A stretch of 64,000 nt of DNA. Source: Micromonospora sp. MA102 (lineage in GTDB: Bacteria > Actinomycetota > Actinomycetes > Mycobacteriales > Micromonosporaceae). The notes under the pieces are model-generated. The model was not told where the DNA came from. It saw only the letters and a program-made list of their open reading frames with translations, and searched no databases. How positions within the stretch are numbered: position 1 is the stretch's first letter; every line of letters begins with the position of its first letter. Position numbers and translations under genes: made by a program. Of this stretch, positions 28,380 to 37,170 are shown in pieces. Location of the stretch: the NCBI RefSeq assembly GCF_025460765.1, contig NZ_JAMWEG010000002.1:248001-312000 (forward strand), in the 5' to 3' direction.

Positions 28380-29333
28380 CTAGCCGAAGGTGAAGACGTA
28401 CGCCTCGGCCCCGGGCGCGAGGAACGTGAGCTCCAGGGTCCGTTCCCGCACGGTGTCCCGCTGGCGGACGAGCTGGTACAGCCGGCCCTCCCGCAGCAGG
28501 CCGTTGCCGTCCTCGTCCACGTCGTCGCCGTGTGCCGGGCCCGGTGCCGCGCCGTCGAGGAGCAGGCGGAAGGGGATCGGGTCTCGCGTGCCGGGCGACA
28601 GCACGAGATGTGCGTCGCGTGCCTGGAACCGGAAGGCGAGGGCGCCGCCGGCCCGGTCGAGCACGATGTTCTCCGAGCCGATCGTCCACTCGCCGCCGAG
28701 CGCCCAGTGGTCGGCGGGCAGGTTCGGGGGGAGCTGGTAGGCGTTGGTGGCGTCGTACGTGGCGTGGTCCGGCGACGCGAACTGCTCGGAGCGGGCGTAG
28801 CCGAGATAGGTCTCGGGCGTCCGCAGGTGGTCCCAGTCGGCGTCGGCCTCCACACCGCGCCCCCGCACCGGGACGGGATCGCGGTCGACGCCGAGCAGCC
28901 GCTGGATGACGCGCTCCGACTGTTCGTAGCGGCCCTCGCCGAAGTGGCGGTCGCGGATCACGCCGTCGGCGTCGACGAAGTAGAGCGCCGGCCAGTAGTG
29001 GTTGTCGAACGCGCTCCAGACCGCGTAGTCGCTGTCGACGGCGACCGGGTAGTCGATGCCCCGCGCCGCCACCGCCCGGCGCACCGCGTCGATGTCGTGC
29101 TCGAACGCGAACTCCGGCGTGTGCACGCCGATGACGACGAGCCCGTCGTCCCGGTAGGCCTGCGACCACGCCCGGACGTACGGCTCCTGGCGCAGCCAGT
29201 TGATGCAGGTCAGCGTCCAGAAGTTCACCACGACGGGGCGTCCGCGCAGTTCGGCGGGACCGAGTGGCCCGGTGTTGAGCCACCCGGTCGCCCCGTCGAG
29301 CGCGGGCAGGTGCAGCCGCTCGGAGACAGCCAT
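28380..29333 (-). CDS. Redoxin/TlpA-like protein (DipZ C-terminal type) lacking the second active-site cysteine
   Basis: 317 residues: a thioredoxin-fold domain (residues about 1-140) and a C-terminal beta-rich, carbohydrate-binding-like domain, the layout of the soluble half of mycobacterial DipZ. The active site reads NFWTLTCINWLRQEPYVRAW where DipZ-type proteins have CINC, so the resolving cysteine is Trp and only a monothiol remains. VIGVHTPEFAFEHDIDAVRR follows as in DipZ. No signal peptide is visible, so it is probably cytoplasmic. ATG directly follows the stop of the epoxide hydrolase, so the genes are cotranscribed. Confidence 0.87.
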   Translation of the reverse strand: MAVSERLHLPALDGATGWLNTGPLGPAELRGRPVVVNFWTLTCINWLRQEPYVRAWSQAYRDDGLVVIGVHTPEFAFEHDIDAVRRAVAARGIDYPVAVDSDYAVWSAFDNHYWPALYFVDADGVIRDRHFGEGRYEQSERVIQRLLGVDRDPVPVRGRGVEADADWDHLRTPETYLGYARSEQFASPDHATYDATNAYQLPPNLPADHWALGGEWTIGSENIVLDRAGGALAFRFQARDAHLVLSPGTRDPIPFRLLLDGAAPGPAHGDDVDEDGNGLLREGRLYQLVRQRDTVRERTLELTFLAPGAEAYVFTFG

Positions 29334-30560
29334 CTAGCGCAGCGACCGGAAGGCGGTGCGAAGCTCGTCGCACAGGAGTTGCGGCTGCTCCCAGGCCGCG
29401 AAGTGCCCGCCCCGGTCCAGCTTGTTGTAGTGGATGAGGTTGGGATACGCCTGCTCGGCCCAGCTCCGCGGCGCCTCGTAGAGCTCGTCCGGGAAGACGC
29501 TGACGGCGGCCGGGACGGAGACGTCCTTGGCGCCGAGGAAGGAGAGCTTGTTCTCCCAGTAGATCCGGGCGGCGGAGACGCCCGTGTTGGTCAGCCAGGT
29601 GAGCGTGATGTTGTCGAGGATGTCGTCGCGGGTGAGGCCGCCGGGTTGTCCGGCGAAGGCCCGGCAGATCAGCTCCAGGCTGGCCGCGTCGTGGTCGCAC
29701 ATGAAGGAGGCCAGCGCGACGGGCGAGTCCGCGAGGCCGATCAGCGTCTCGGGGCGGGTGGCCATGATCAGTGCGTAGGCGGAGTGCTTCCAGAAGAAGT
29801 CCTGCTGCTCGACGGCCCGCCGCTCCTCCTCGGAAAGGTTGGCCGGCAGCTTGCCCAGCGCGTTGTTGATGCCGGTGATGTCGGACTGGACCAGCGCGTC
29901 GAGCTCGGGCGGGACGGTGCTGGGCATGTTGGTGTGGATGCCGGCCAGTTCCGGCGGCGCCTGCACACCCATCACGTTGGTGATCAGCGCGCCCCAGTCG
30001 CCGCCCTGGGCGACGAACCGGTCGTAGCCGAGGCGCTTCATGAGCTCGGTCCAGGCGCGCGCGACGTGCTCCGGGCCCCAGCCGGGCTCGGTCGGCTTGC
30101 CCGAGAAGCCGTAACCCGGCATGGACGGGATCACCAGGTGGAAGGCGTCCGACGCGGACCCGCCGTGGGCCGTGGGATCGGTCAGCGGCTCGACGATCTT
30201 CAGCTGTTCGATGATGGAGCCGGGCCAGCCGTGCGTGACGATGAGCGGCAGGGCGTCCTCGTGCTTGGAGCGGACGTGGATGAAGTGAATGTCCAGGCCG
30301 TCGATCTCCGTGATGAAGTTCGGCAGCGAGTTCAACCGCGCCTCGACCTTGCGCCAGTCGTACTCCTTCTCCCAGTAGCGGGCGAGCGCCTGGCTGGTCT
30401 CCAGCGGCACGCCCTGCGACTGGTCCTGGACGGTCTCCTTCTCCGGCCAGCGGGTGGCCGCGATGCGCCGCCGCATCTCCTGGAGGTCCGCCTCCGGGAT
30501 CTCCACGGTGAACGGGCGGATGTCGGTGGCGCGGGCCAGCGTCTGGGTCTTGACGGCCAC
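29334..30560 (-). CDS. Epoxide hydrolase family protein (EH N-terminal domain)
   Basis: 408 residues. The N-terminal cap-meander RPFTVEIPEADLQEMRRRIA and ATRWPEKETVQDQSQGVPLE mark the EHN-domain epoxide hydrolases. The alpha/beta core has LIVTHGWPGSIIEQLKIVEP (oxyanion HGWPG), nucleophile VAQGGDWGALITNVMG (Asp), and the terminal catalytic His in DRGGHFAAWEQPQL. It hydrolyses epoxides to diols. It sits between msrA and the redoxin on one transcript, which suggests a stress-related role, but the substrate is unknown. Confidence 0.92.
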   Translation of the reverse strand: MAVKTQTLARATDIRPFTVEIPEADLQEMRRRIAATRWPEKETVQDQSQGVPLETSQALARYWEKEYDWRKVEARLNSLPNFITEIDGLDIHFIHVRSKHEDALPLIVTHGWPGSIIEQLKIVEPLTDPTAHGGSASDAFHLVIPSMPGYGFSGKPTEPGWGPEHVARAWTELMKRLGYDRFVAQGGDWGALITNVMGVQAPPELAGIHTNMPSTVPPELDALVQSDITGINNALGKLPANLSEEERRAVEQQDFFWKHSAYALIMATRPETLIGLADSPVALASFMCDHDAASLELICRAFAGQPGGLTRDDILDNITLTWLTNTGVSAARIYWENKLSFLGAKDVSVPAAVSVFPDELYEAPRSWAEQAYPNLIHYNKLDRGGHFAAWEQPQLLCDELRTAFRSLR

Positions 30561-30605
30561 GTCGGGCTCCTTTTCCTCGGATGCGTCTCGTCGGAAGCGG
30601 TGCGG

Positions 30606-31124
30606 TCAGCTCTGGTTCTCGCCCCGCCGGGGCAGCTTCCAGTCGGGCCGGGGGAAGTGGCAGGTGTAGCCGCCGGGATGCTTCTCCAGGTAGTCCTGGT
30701 GCTCCGGCTCGGCCTCCCAGAACGGGCCCGCCGGGGTGACCTCGGTGACCACCTTGCCCGGCCACAGGCCGGAGGCGTCGACGTCGGCGATCGTGTCCTC
30801 AGCGACCTGCCGCTGCTGGTCGTTGCAGTAGAAGATCGCGGAGCGGTAGCTGGTGCCGACGTCACCGCCCTGGCGGTTCTTCGTGGTCGGGTCGTGGACC
30901 TGAAAGAAGAATTCGAGAAGGTCCCGGTACGAGAGCTTGCTCGGGTCGTAGGCGATCTCGATCGCCTCGGCGTGGCCCTCGTGGTTGTAGTACGTCGCGT
31001 TGGGCACGTCCCCGCCGGTGTAGCCGACCCGGGTGGACACCACGCCGGGGCGTTTCCGGATGAGGTCCTGCATCCCCCAGAAGCAACCGCCGGCCAGGAC
31101 GGCCTTCTCAGTCGTGTCGGTCAT
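30606..31124 (-). CDS. msrA: Peptide-methionine (S)-S-oxide reductase
   Basis: 172 residues. The catalytic motif [20 protein letters not shown] carries the active cysteine, followed by [22 protein letters not shown] as in MsrA proteins (only 20 shown as landmarks). Recycling cysteines may be those in FYCNDQQRQ and [10 protein letters not shown]. It reduces the S-epimer of methionine sulfoxide in proteins. It starts four bases after msrB ends and belongs to the same transcript. Confidence 0.95.
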   Translation of the reverse strand: MTDTTEKAVLAGGCFWGMQDLIRKRPGVVSTRVGYTGGDVPNATYYNHEGHAEAIEIAYDPSKLSYRDLLEFFFQVHDPTTKNRQGGDVGTSYRSAIFYCNDQQRQVAEDTIADVDASGLWPGKVVTEVTPAGPFWEAEPEHQDYLEKHPGGYTCHFPRPDWKLPRRGENQS

Positions 31125-31128
31125 CGCT

Positions 31129-31587
31129 TCACCCCCCGTCCGGGTGCTCGAACAGTGCGCGGTACTCGCCGTACCCTTCCCGTTCCAGGTCCTCGCGCCG
31201 GATGAACCGGAGCGCGGCGGAGTTCATGCAGTAGCGCAGCCCGCCGGTCGCCACCGGGCCGTCGTCGAACACGTGCCCGAGGTGGCTGTCGCCGTGCGCC
31301 GACCGGACCTCGGTGCGGACCATGCCGAAGGTGGAGTCCCGCACCTCGACCACGTTCTTCGGCTCGATGGGGCGGGTGAAGGAGGGCCAGCCGGTGCCGC
31401 TGTCGTATTTGTCGGCGGACGCGAACAAGGGCTCGCCGGAGACGACATCGACGTAGATGCCCTCCTCCTTGCTGTTCCAGTACGGGTTGTCGAAGGCCGG
31501 CTCGGTTCCGCCCTCCTGGGTCACCCGGTACTGCTCGGGCGACAACCGGGACACGGCCTCCGGGTTCTTCCGGTAATCGGGTGACAC
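31129..31587 (-). CDS. msrB: Peptide-methionine (R)-S-oxide reductase
   Basis: 152 residues. The family block [16 protein letters not shown] is followed by [16 protein letters not shown] and the catalytic [12 protein letters not shown]. The two CxxC zinc sites of many MsrBs are not present, so this is a zinc-free form. It reduces the R-epimer of methionine sulfoxide and complements MsrA. It is the first gene of the five-gene minus-strand group msrB-msrA-epoxide hydrolase-redoxin-ltrA. Confidence 0.95.
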   Translation of the reverse strand: MSPDYRKNPEAVSRLSPEQYRVTQEGGTEPAFDNPYWNSKEEGIYVDVVSGEPLFASADKYDSGTGWPSFTRPIEPKNVVEVRDSTFGMVRTEVRSAHGDSHLGHVFDDGPVATGGLRYCMNSAALRFIRREDLEREGYGEYRALFEHPDGG

Positions 31588-31704
31588 CGTCGTTCCTCTC
31601 GGCTGGGGTCGTCGGCAAGGAAGGTCGGTTCAACACGCTGCAACACGCAGCGCGAGTGGCTACCCGGCCTGCCGTCGACTAACCCCGCCCCCGGTCCGGA
31701 CGTG

Positions 31705-33552
31705 TCACTGCCGCCGCCGGGCCTCCGCCTCGACCTCGAGCATGTCGTTCAGCGTCAGAGCGGTGTTGATCAGGGCGAGGTGGCTGAAGGCCTGCGGGTA
31801 GTTGCCGATCTGCTCCCCGGTCGCGGCGATCTCCTCGGCGTAGAGGCCCAGGTGGTTGCTGAAGGTGAACATCTTCTCGAAGGTGAGCCGGGCGTCGTCG
31901 AGGCGACCGGAGCGGGCCAGCGCCTCGGCGTACCAGAAGGTGCACATGTTGAAGGTGCCCTCGTGGCCGGGCAGCCCGTCGGGGGAGTGGACCGGGTCGT
32001 ACCGGTGGACCAGGCTGTCGGAGACCAGCTCCCGCTCGATGGCGTCCAGGGTGCGGCGCCACATCGGGTCCGACGGCGTCACGAAGCCGACCGCCGGCAT
32101 GGCGAGCAGCGCGGCGTCCAGGACGTTCTCGTCGTAGGCCTGGACGAAGGATCCGCGGCCCCGGTGGTAGCCGCGCGCCATGACCTGGTCGTAGATCAGG
32201 TTCCGCTGGGTGGTCCAGCAGCCGACGTCCCCGGGGCGGCCGGTGCGGACGGCGAGCCGGATGGCCCGGTCCAGGGCCACCCACGACATCACCCGGCCGA
32301 AGGTGTAGTCCCGGGGGTGGTGCCGGCTCTCCCAGATGCCGGCGTCCCGCTGATCCCAGTTGTGGCACAGCCAGTCGACGAGCCGGACGGTGCTCTTCCA
32401 CACCTGGTGGGAGACGCGGATGCCCTGTTCGTCGGCGACGTGCATGGCGTAGAGCGCCTCGCCGTGGATGTCGAGCTGAAGCTGGTCGGCGGCGCCGTTG
32501 CCGATCCGGACGGGCCGGGAACCGCGGTAGCCCTCCAGGTGGTCGAGCACCTCCTCGTGCAGGTCGGACGAGCCGTCGACCCGGTACATGATCTTCAGGG
32601 GGGCCTGGTGGTCGCCGGCCTCGCGGATCCGCTCGTCGAGCCAGTCCATGTACCGGCTGACCTCCTCGGTGAAGCCGAGGCCGAGCAGCGCGTGCACGGA
32701 GAAGGACGTGTCCCGGACCCAGGTGTAGCGGTAGTCCCAGTTGCGCGTGCCGCCGACCAGTTCGGGCAGCGCGGCCGTCGGCGCGGCGATCATCGCGCCG
32801 GTGGGTGCGTACGTCATCAGCTTCAACGTGATGGCCGACCGCTCGACCATCTCCCGCCACCGGCCGCTGTACCGGGAGCGCTCGACCCACCGTCGCCAGT
32901 AGTCCCGGGTCCACTCGAACATCCCCTGCACCTCTTCGAGGGGGACGGCCCGGGGTTCCATCTCGGAGTTCGTCTCCAGCACCACCCCGCCGGTGTCGCC
33001 CTGGTTCAGGGTGCCGAACCCGATCAGGTCGCCGTCCTCCAGGTGGATGTCCTCCCGGGCGATGAGCTGGCGGACCGGTTGGACCGGGTTGAAGGTCAGC
33101 GATGCCGACGAGCCGCGGAAGACGTACCCGTTGCGGTGCCGCTCCAACTGGGGCCGCTCGCGCCCGTAGTCGAACCGGGGGCGGCACTCCAGCCGGAACC
33201 GCATGCTGCCCCGGACCATGGTGACCATGCGGACCAGGCGGTGCACGTCGGTGACCCGCTCGCCGGTGACCGGCATGAAGTCCTGGACCTCGGCGACGCC
33301 GTCGGCGCTGATGAACCGCGTGATCAGGATCGGGGTGCCGGGCAGGTAGAGCTGTTTGGTGACGTAGGTGGTCTCGTGGGGGGCGATCCGGAAGAAGCCG
33401 CCGCGCTCCCGGTCGAGAACGCTGGCGAAGATGCTGGGGGAGTCGAAGCGGGGCGCGCAGAACCAGTCGATCGTCCCGTCGCAGGTCACCAGGGCGGCGG
33501 TTTGAAGATCACCGATGAGCCCGTGATCCTCGATCGGTGGATACTCGCTCAC
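31705..33552 (-). CDS. Glycoside hydrolase family 15 protein (glucoamylase/trehalase-like)
   Basis: 615 residues. N-terminal beta-sandwich (SEYPPIEDHGLIGDLQTAAL, TCDGTIDWFCAPRFDSPSIF) and a C-terminal (alpha/alpha)6 barrel with GGTRNWDYRYTWVRDTSFSV, the acid region near MYRVDGSSDLHEEVLDHLEG, and FNMCTFWYAEALARSG. Actinobacterial members of this layout include the mycobacterial GH15 trehalase. No signal peptide is seen, so a cytoplasmic enzyme acting on alpha-glucans or trehalose is likely. GTG at 33552 is chosen because GGGGGGCGAC precedes it; an in-frame ATG lies 16 codons upstream. Confidence 0.9.
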   Translation of the reverse strand: MSEYPPIEDHGLIGDLQTAALVTCDGTIDWFCAPRFDSPSIFASVLDRERGGFFRIAPHETTYVTKQLYLPGTPILITRFISADGVAEVQDFMPVTGERVTDVHRLVRMVTMVRGSMRFRLECRPRFDYGRERPQLERHRNGYVFRGSSASLTFNPVQPVRQLIAREDIHLEDGDLIGFGTLNQGDTGGVVLETNSEMEPRAVPLEEVQGMFEWTRDYWRRWVERSRYSGRWREMVERSAITLKLMTYAPTGAMIAAPTAALPELVGGTRNWDYRYTWVRDTSFSVHALLGLGFTEEVSRYMDWLDERIREAGDHQAPLKIMYRVDGSSDLHEEVLDHLEGYRGSRPVRIGNGAADQLQLDIHGEALYAMHVADEQGIRVSHQVWKSTVRLVDWLCHNWDQRDAGIWESRHHPRDYTFGRVMSWVALDRAIRLAVRTGRPGDVGCWTTQRNLIYDQVMARGYHRGRGSFVQAYDENVLDAALLAMPAVGFVTPSDPMWRRTLDAIERELVSDSLVHRYDPVHSPDGLPGHEGTFNMCTFWYAEALARSGRLDDARLTFEKMFTFSNHLGLYAEEIAATGEQIGNYPQAFSHLALINTALTLNDMLEVEAEARRRQ

Positions 33553-33649
33553 GTCGCCCCCCGTCTCGACTGCACCCTCCCGCAGTAACCTAAAGGGCAA
33601 TAATGTCCATGTAAGTCGGATTCGTGAATGCCACCCCTCCGCGCGCGGC

Positions 33650-34660
33650 TCAGAGGCCGTGGCGACGATCGCCCGCCACCAGCTCGGCCACCCGCGCCTC
33701 GGATCCCGCCGAGAACACGTCCCGCCGGCGCGCCTCGACCGCCCGGCGGGTCTCCTCGGCGACCAGGTCGCCGTTGATCGCGGCGGCCGCCAGCGCGCCC
33801 GCCGCCGCTGCCGCGCCGACCTGCGCGGCCGGGTCGGTCACATTGCCCGCGACCCACACCCCGGGCACCTCGGTACGTCCCGTCGGATCGGCGGGGACGT
33901 GCTCGCCGGCCCCGGACGGATGCTCCACCGCCCGCAACCCGAGCGCCGCCAGGAACCCGGCCCGCGCCACCATCCGGGGGCCAGCGACCAGCACCTCGCG
34001 CGCGACCAGCCGGCCGTCGCGCAGGCGTACCCCGACCAGGCGGTCCTCGACGACCTCGACCGACGCGACCTCGCCCTCGACCACGGCGACGCCCCGGGCG
34101 GCCAGCTGTTCGGCCTGCTCGTCGCCGAGCGGCGGCGCGGTGTGGCGGAGGAGGACGACGTCGTCGCTCCACTGGCGGAACAGCAGCGCCTGGTGCACCG
34201 ACATCGGCCCGGTGGCCAGCACCCCGATCGGCCGGTCGCGCACCTCCCACCCGTGGCAGTACGGGCAGTGCACCACGTCCCGGCCCCACCGCTCGCGCAG
34301 TCCGGGCACGTCGGGCAGCTCGTCGACCAGGCCGGTGGCCACCAGCAGCCGGCCCGCCCGGACCCGGCGGCCCCCGGCCAGCGCCACGACGAACCCCTCC
34401 CCGTCGCGGGTCACCGTGTCGACCTGGCCGTCCAGCAGGTGCCCGCCGTACCGGCGCACCTCGTCCCGGCCGCGCGCCAGCAGCTCGGCCGGGGGCATGC
34501 CGTCGCGGGCCAGCAGCCCGTGCACCCCGTCGGCCGGGGCGTTGCGCGGGCTGCCCCCGTCGATCACCAGGACCGACCGGCGCGCCCGGGCCAGCATGAG
34601 CCCCCCGCTCAGGCCGGCGGCGCCGCCGCCGATCACCACCACCTCGTACCCTTCGGTCAT
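33650..34660 (-). CDS. NAD(P)/FAD-dependent oxidoreductase, thioredoxin-reductase-like
   Basis: 336 residues. The FAD motif is YEVVVIGGGAAGLSGGLMLA, and the redox site VVHCPYCHGWEVRDRP holds a CPYC disulfide as in thioredoxin-reductase-like flavoproteins. Second nucleotide motif GVLATGPMSVHQALLFRQW is degenerate. The end has the FAD motif GVWVAGNVTDPAAQVGAAAA. ATG at 34660 has an AGGAGGT site. It is divergent from the XRE-cupin regulator, which probably controls it. Physiological partner unknown. Confidence 0.9.
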   Translation of the reverse strand: MTEGYEVVVIGGGAAGLSGGLMLARARRSVLVIDGGSPRNAPADGVHGLLARDGMPPAELLARGRDEVRRYGGHLLDGQVDTVTRDGEGFVVALAGGRRVRAGRLLVATGLVDELPDVPGLRERWGRDVVHCPYCHGWEVRDRPIGVLATGPMSVHQALLFRQWSDDVVLLRHTAPPLGDEQAEQLAARGVAVVEGEVASVEVVEDRLVGVRLRDGRLVAREVLVAGPRMVARAGFLAALGLRAVEHPSGAGEHVPADPTGRTEVPGVWVAGNVTDPAAQVGAAAAAGALAAAAINGDLVAEETRRAVEARRRDVFSAGSEARVAELVAGDRRHGL

Positions 34661-34706
34661 CGTGACCACCTCCTGCGGCAACGATGCGGCGGCGCTGGCC
34701 GAACCC

Positions 34707-34734
34707 GCAAACTTTGTTGCTGATCTGGCAAACT
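34707..34734. promoter_or_regulatory. Putative operator between the flavoprotein and XRE-cupin genes
   Basis: GCAAACTTTGTTGC (34707-34720) has arms GCAA/TTGC, and GCAAACT is repeated directly at 34728-34734, exactly 21 bases (two helical turns) further. The site lies in the 80-base divergent promoter region, so it is a good candidate for binding by the XRE-cupin regulator. Confidence 0.5.
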
Positions 34735-34740
34735 AGGGGG

Positions 34741-35328
34741 ATGGACGACGACCTCGACCGGGCGCTCGACGCGGTGGGCCCCCGGCTGCGTGCGCTGCGC
34801 CGCGAGCGGGAGACCACCCTGGCCGACCTGTCGGCCGCCACCGGCGTCTCGGTGAGCACCCTGTCCCGCCTGGAATCCGGCAGCCGCCGCCCCACCCTCG
34901 AACTGCTGCTGCCCCTGGCCCGGGCACACGGCGTCACGCTCGACGAACTGGTCGGCGCCCCGCCCACCGGCGACCCCCGCATCCACCTGCGCCCGGTCAC
35001 CCGGCACGGCATGACCATGCTGCCGCTCACCCGCCGGGCCGGCGGCATCCAGGCGTACAAGCTGGTCATCCCGGCCGGCGGGCGGCCCGCCGAGCCCACC
35101 CCGCAGACCCACGAGGGGTACGAGTGGGTCTACGTGCTCAACGGGCGGCTGCGGCTGGTCCTCGGCGAGCACGACCTGGTGCTCGCGCCTGGCGAGGCGG
35201 CCGAGTTCGACACCCGGGTGCCGCACTGGTTCGGCCGAGCCGACGACGAGGCGGTCGAGTTCCTCAGCCTCTTCGGCGCCCAGGGCGAACGCGCCCACCT
35301 CCGCGCCCGCCCCCGCGCGGCCTCTTGA
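34741..35328 (+). CDS. XRE-family regulator with C-terminal cupin domain
   Basis: 195 residues: helix-turn-helix at residues about 13-65 (LRALRRERETTLADLSAATG, VSVSTLSRLESGSRRPTLEL) and a cupin sensor domain with THEGYEWVYVLNGRLRLVLG and LAPGEAAEFDTRVPHWFG. Cupin regulators of this type respond to small molecules or redox state. ATG at 34741 follows AGGGGG. Divergent from the flavin oxidoreductase, its likely target. Confidence 0.92.
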   Translation: MDDDLDRALDAVGPRLRALRRERETTLADLSAATGVSVSTLSRLESGSRRPTLELLLPLARAHGVTLDELVGAPPTGDPRIHLRPVTRHGMTMLPLTRRAGGIQAYKLVIPAGGRPAEPTPQTHEGYEWVYVLNGRLRLVLGEHDLVLAPGEAAEFDTRVPHWFGRADDEAVEFLSLFGAQGERAHLRARPRAAS

Positions 35329-35342
35329 AGATCGCTCCTTGA

Positions 35343-35392
35343 AGATCTTGGTGCGAACCGGCCCTTCCAGGGGCCTTTTCCTACCAAGATCT
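35343..35392. terminator. Nested hairpin after the XRE-cupin gene
   Basis: Outer 10-bp arms AGATCTTGGT (35343-35352) and ACCAAGATCT (35383-35392) enclose an inner stem GGCCC/GGGCC followed by TTTTCC. It is likely the terminator of the regulator gene. TTGAAGATC is also repeated directly just upstream. Confidence 0.6.
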
Positions 35393-35437
35393 CGCCGGTA
35401 CCTTGCGGTGACACTCGTCGGGGAAGGGACGCGGGGC

Positions 35438-36121
35438 GTGGGGGCGAAGACGGCACTGCTGGCGTACGCGGACGGGGACATCGCCACGGCGTTGCACGGC
35501 GCCACCGCCGGTGACCGGGACGTGGTCGAGGCGCTGGTCCGGCGGGTCCACCCCGGGCACCTCGTCGACGGTGCCGACGACGAGTGCCTGTGGGAGGCCG
35601 TCTACCCGCCCGACGACGTGACGTACGCCGTCGCGCTGCCCGGGGTGGACCTGCTCTGCGACCGGCGGCTGGCCGTCAACCCACCGTCCGCGCTGGCCGC
35701 ACACCTGGTCGAGGCGGGCGCCGGGCGGCGGATCGTGCTCCACGGCATGCACTCGATCAGCGACTGGCTGGGATTTGCGGTGTGGGAGGACGGCGTCCTG
35801 GTCCGGTCGCTGAACGTGGGACCCGACGGCGTCGGTGAGAACGTCGGCGAGCCACTGCCGTTCGAGCTGCCGTACTGGGCGGGGGAGCACCCGGTGCCGG
35901 GCTGGGACCGGCTGCCGTTCCACCCGCTGGAGCTGGGCGAGGCGGCGCTGCGGGCGCTGTTCGGCTTCGTGGTGGAGGGCCGTCGCCGGCCGGACGACGT
36001 GGACGCCGACGCCGTCCGGCTGCACGGGTTCCGGGTGACCGACCCGACCGGCCGGGAGCAGGCCGCGCGCGACGAACTCCACGAACTGGCGCGCCGGATG
36101 GTGCTCCGCCGCCGCGGCTAG
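35438..36121 (+). CDS. DUF6928-like protein
   Basis: 227 residues beginning VGAKTALLAYADGDIATALH, the characteristic start of an actinobacterial family I know as DUF6928. Later segments include YPPDDVTYAVALPGVDLLCD, RIVLHGMHSISDWLGFAVWE and LPFHPLELGEAALRALFGF. No known catalytic motif, signal peptide or membrane helix is seen; function unknown. GTG at 35438 is chosen because it begins the conserved motif and has GGGAAGGGACG before it; ORF-upstream GTG at 35408 is possible. Confidence 0.72.
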   Translation: MGAKTALLAYADGDIATALHGATAGDRDVVEALVRRVHPGHLVDGADDECLWEAVYPPDDVTYAVALPGVDLLCDRRLAVNPPSALAAHLVEAGAGRRIVLHGMHSISDWLGFAVWEDGVLVRSLNVGPDGVGENVGEPLPFELPYWAGEHPVPGWDRLPFHPLELGEAALRALFGFVVEGRRRPDDVDADAVRLHGFRVTDPTGREQAARDELHELARRMVLRRRG

Positions 36122-36191
36122 CCCGGGACTCGGCTCGCCGTCCGCCCGATATCGGTTGCCGTGGTTCGGGCCGCTCCGCTTGGCTGGGACA

Positions 36192-36929
36192 GTGGCAGGT
36201 GTCGACGCGTACCTCGTCTGCGCGGTGCCCCGGACGGGCAGCTCGCTGCTCTGCGGCCTGCTGGCCTCGACCGGTGTGGCCGGCCGGCCGGAGGCGTACT
36301 TCCGCGTGCCGGACGAGCCGCTCTGGGCCCGCCGCTGGGGTCTGCCGGCGGGGGAGTGGCGCTACGGCGAGTACGTCCGTGCGGCGCTGGCCGCCGGCCG
36401 GACGGGCAATGGCGTGTTCGGGGCGAAGGTCATGTGGGGCACGCTGGACCGGATGGTCGACGGGCTGGCCGCCGAGCACCCGGAGCTGCCCGGCGGGGAC
36501 GACGCGCTGCTCCGCCGGGCCTTCGGCCGGACGGCCTTCGTGCACCTGCGGCGCGACGACGTTCTCGCCCAGGCGGTCTCCTGGCTGCGCGCCGAGCAGA
36601 CCGGCCGGTGGACCGACACCGGGCCGGACGCCGTCGACGCGTCCGGCCCGCCGACCGGCGAGCCGCGCTACGACCCGGACGGCATCGACGAGTTGCTGCA
36701 CACCATCGCGGAGCACCAGGGCGCCTGGGACGCGTGGTTCGCCCGGCACGGAATCACCCCGCACCGGGTGCGCTACGAGGACCTGGCGGCCGACCCGGGC
36801 GACGTGACCCGGGGCGTCCTCGACGCGCTCGGGCTGCCGTCGGCCGGGGTCTCCGCCCGGCCCCGCCACAGGCGGCAGGCCGACGAGATCAACGTCGAAT
36901 GGATCGCGCGGCACCGGGCCCGGGCGTGA
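36192..36929 (+). CDS. Stf0-family sulfotransferase
   Basis: 245 residues. The 5'-phosphosulfate-binding loop is YLVCAVPRTGSSLLCGLLAS and the Stf0 context GRPEAYFRVPDEPLWARRWG follows; the 3'-phosphate site is FVHLRRDDVLAQAVSWLRAE with TGRWT. Stf0 of mycobacteria sulfates trehalose using PAPS; the acceptor here is not known. GTG at 36192 is chosen, being four codons before the first conserved residue; TTG at 36156 is an alternative. Stands between DUF6928 and the purine permease. Confidence 0.87.
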   Translation: MAGVDAYLVCAVPRTGSSLLCGLLASTGVAGRPEAYFRVPDEPLWARRWGLPAGEWRYGEYVRAALAAGRTGNGVFGAKVMWGTLDRMVDGLAAEHPELPGGDDALLRRAFGRTAFVHLRRDDVLAQAVSWLRAEQTGRWTDTGPDAVDASGPPTGEPRYDPDGIDELLHTIAEHQGAWDAWFARHGITPHRVRYEDLAADPGDVTRGVLDALGLPSAGVSARPRHRRQADEINVEWIARHRARA

Positions 36930-36997
36930 CCTTGGCCACCCGCGGGCCGGATCCCCGCTCAGCGGCAGGTCACCTGTCGTTACCCGGCGGTTAAGGT

Positions 36998-37160
36998 GGG
37001 CTCGCGAAGTCGCTTCCCCGGACCCGGGGTGCGGCTTCGTAGTGCTTCACGGGATCCGTGGAGCCCAGCCGCCCCGACGTTCTCCGGGCCAACCGCAACG
37101 GGACGGCTGCACCCCCACCGCCCGGCCGGCGTGACCGGCTGGGCCAACCCGGAACGGAGT
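36998..37160 (+). ncRNA. Structured 5' leader upstream of the NCS2 permease (candidate riboswitch)
   Basis: A three-way junction can be drawn: P1 GGGCTC (36998-37003)/GAGCCC (37061-37066); P2 GAAGTCGC (37006-37013)/GCGGCTTC (37031-37038) with inner stem CCCCG/CGGGG; P3 CACGG-GAT-CCGTG (37048-37060). A second domain has AGCCG (37067-37071)/CGGCT (37104-37108), then GCCGG-CGTGA-CCGGC (37125-37139). GGGCCAACC-N2/3-AACGG occurs twice (37086-37103 and 37141-37157), the second copy running into the ribosome binding site. No known riboswitch consensus is recognised. Confidence 0.5.
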
Positions 37161-37170
37161 AAGCCACGCC

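Noticed and set aside
36998..37160. Known purine riboswitch before the NCS2 permease
   Set aside because: The conserved purine aptamer junction and loop sequences are missing, though a three-way junction can be drawn.
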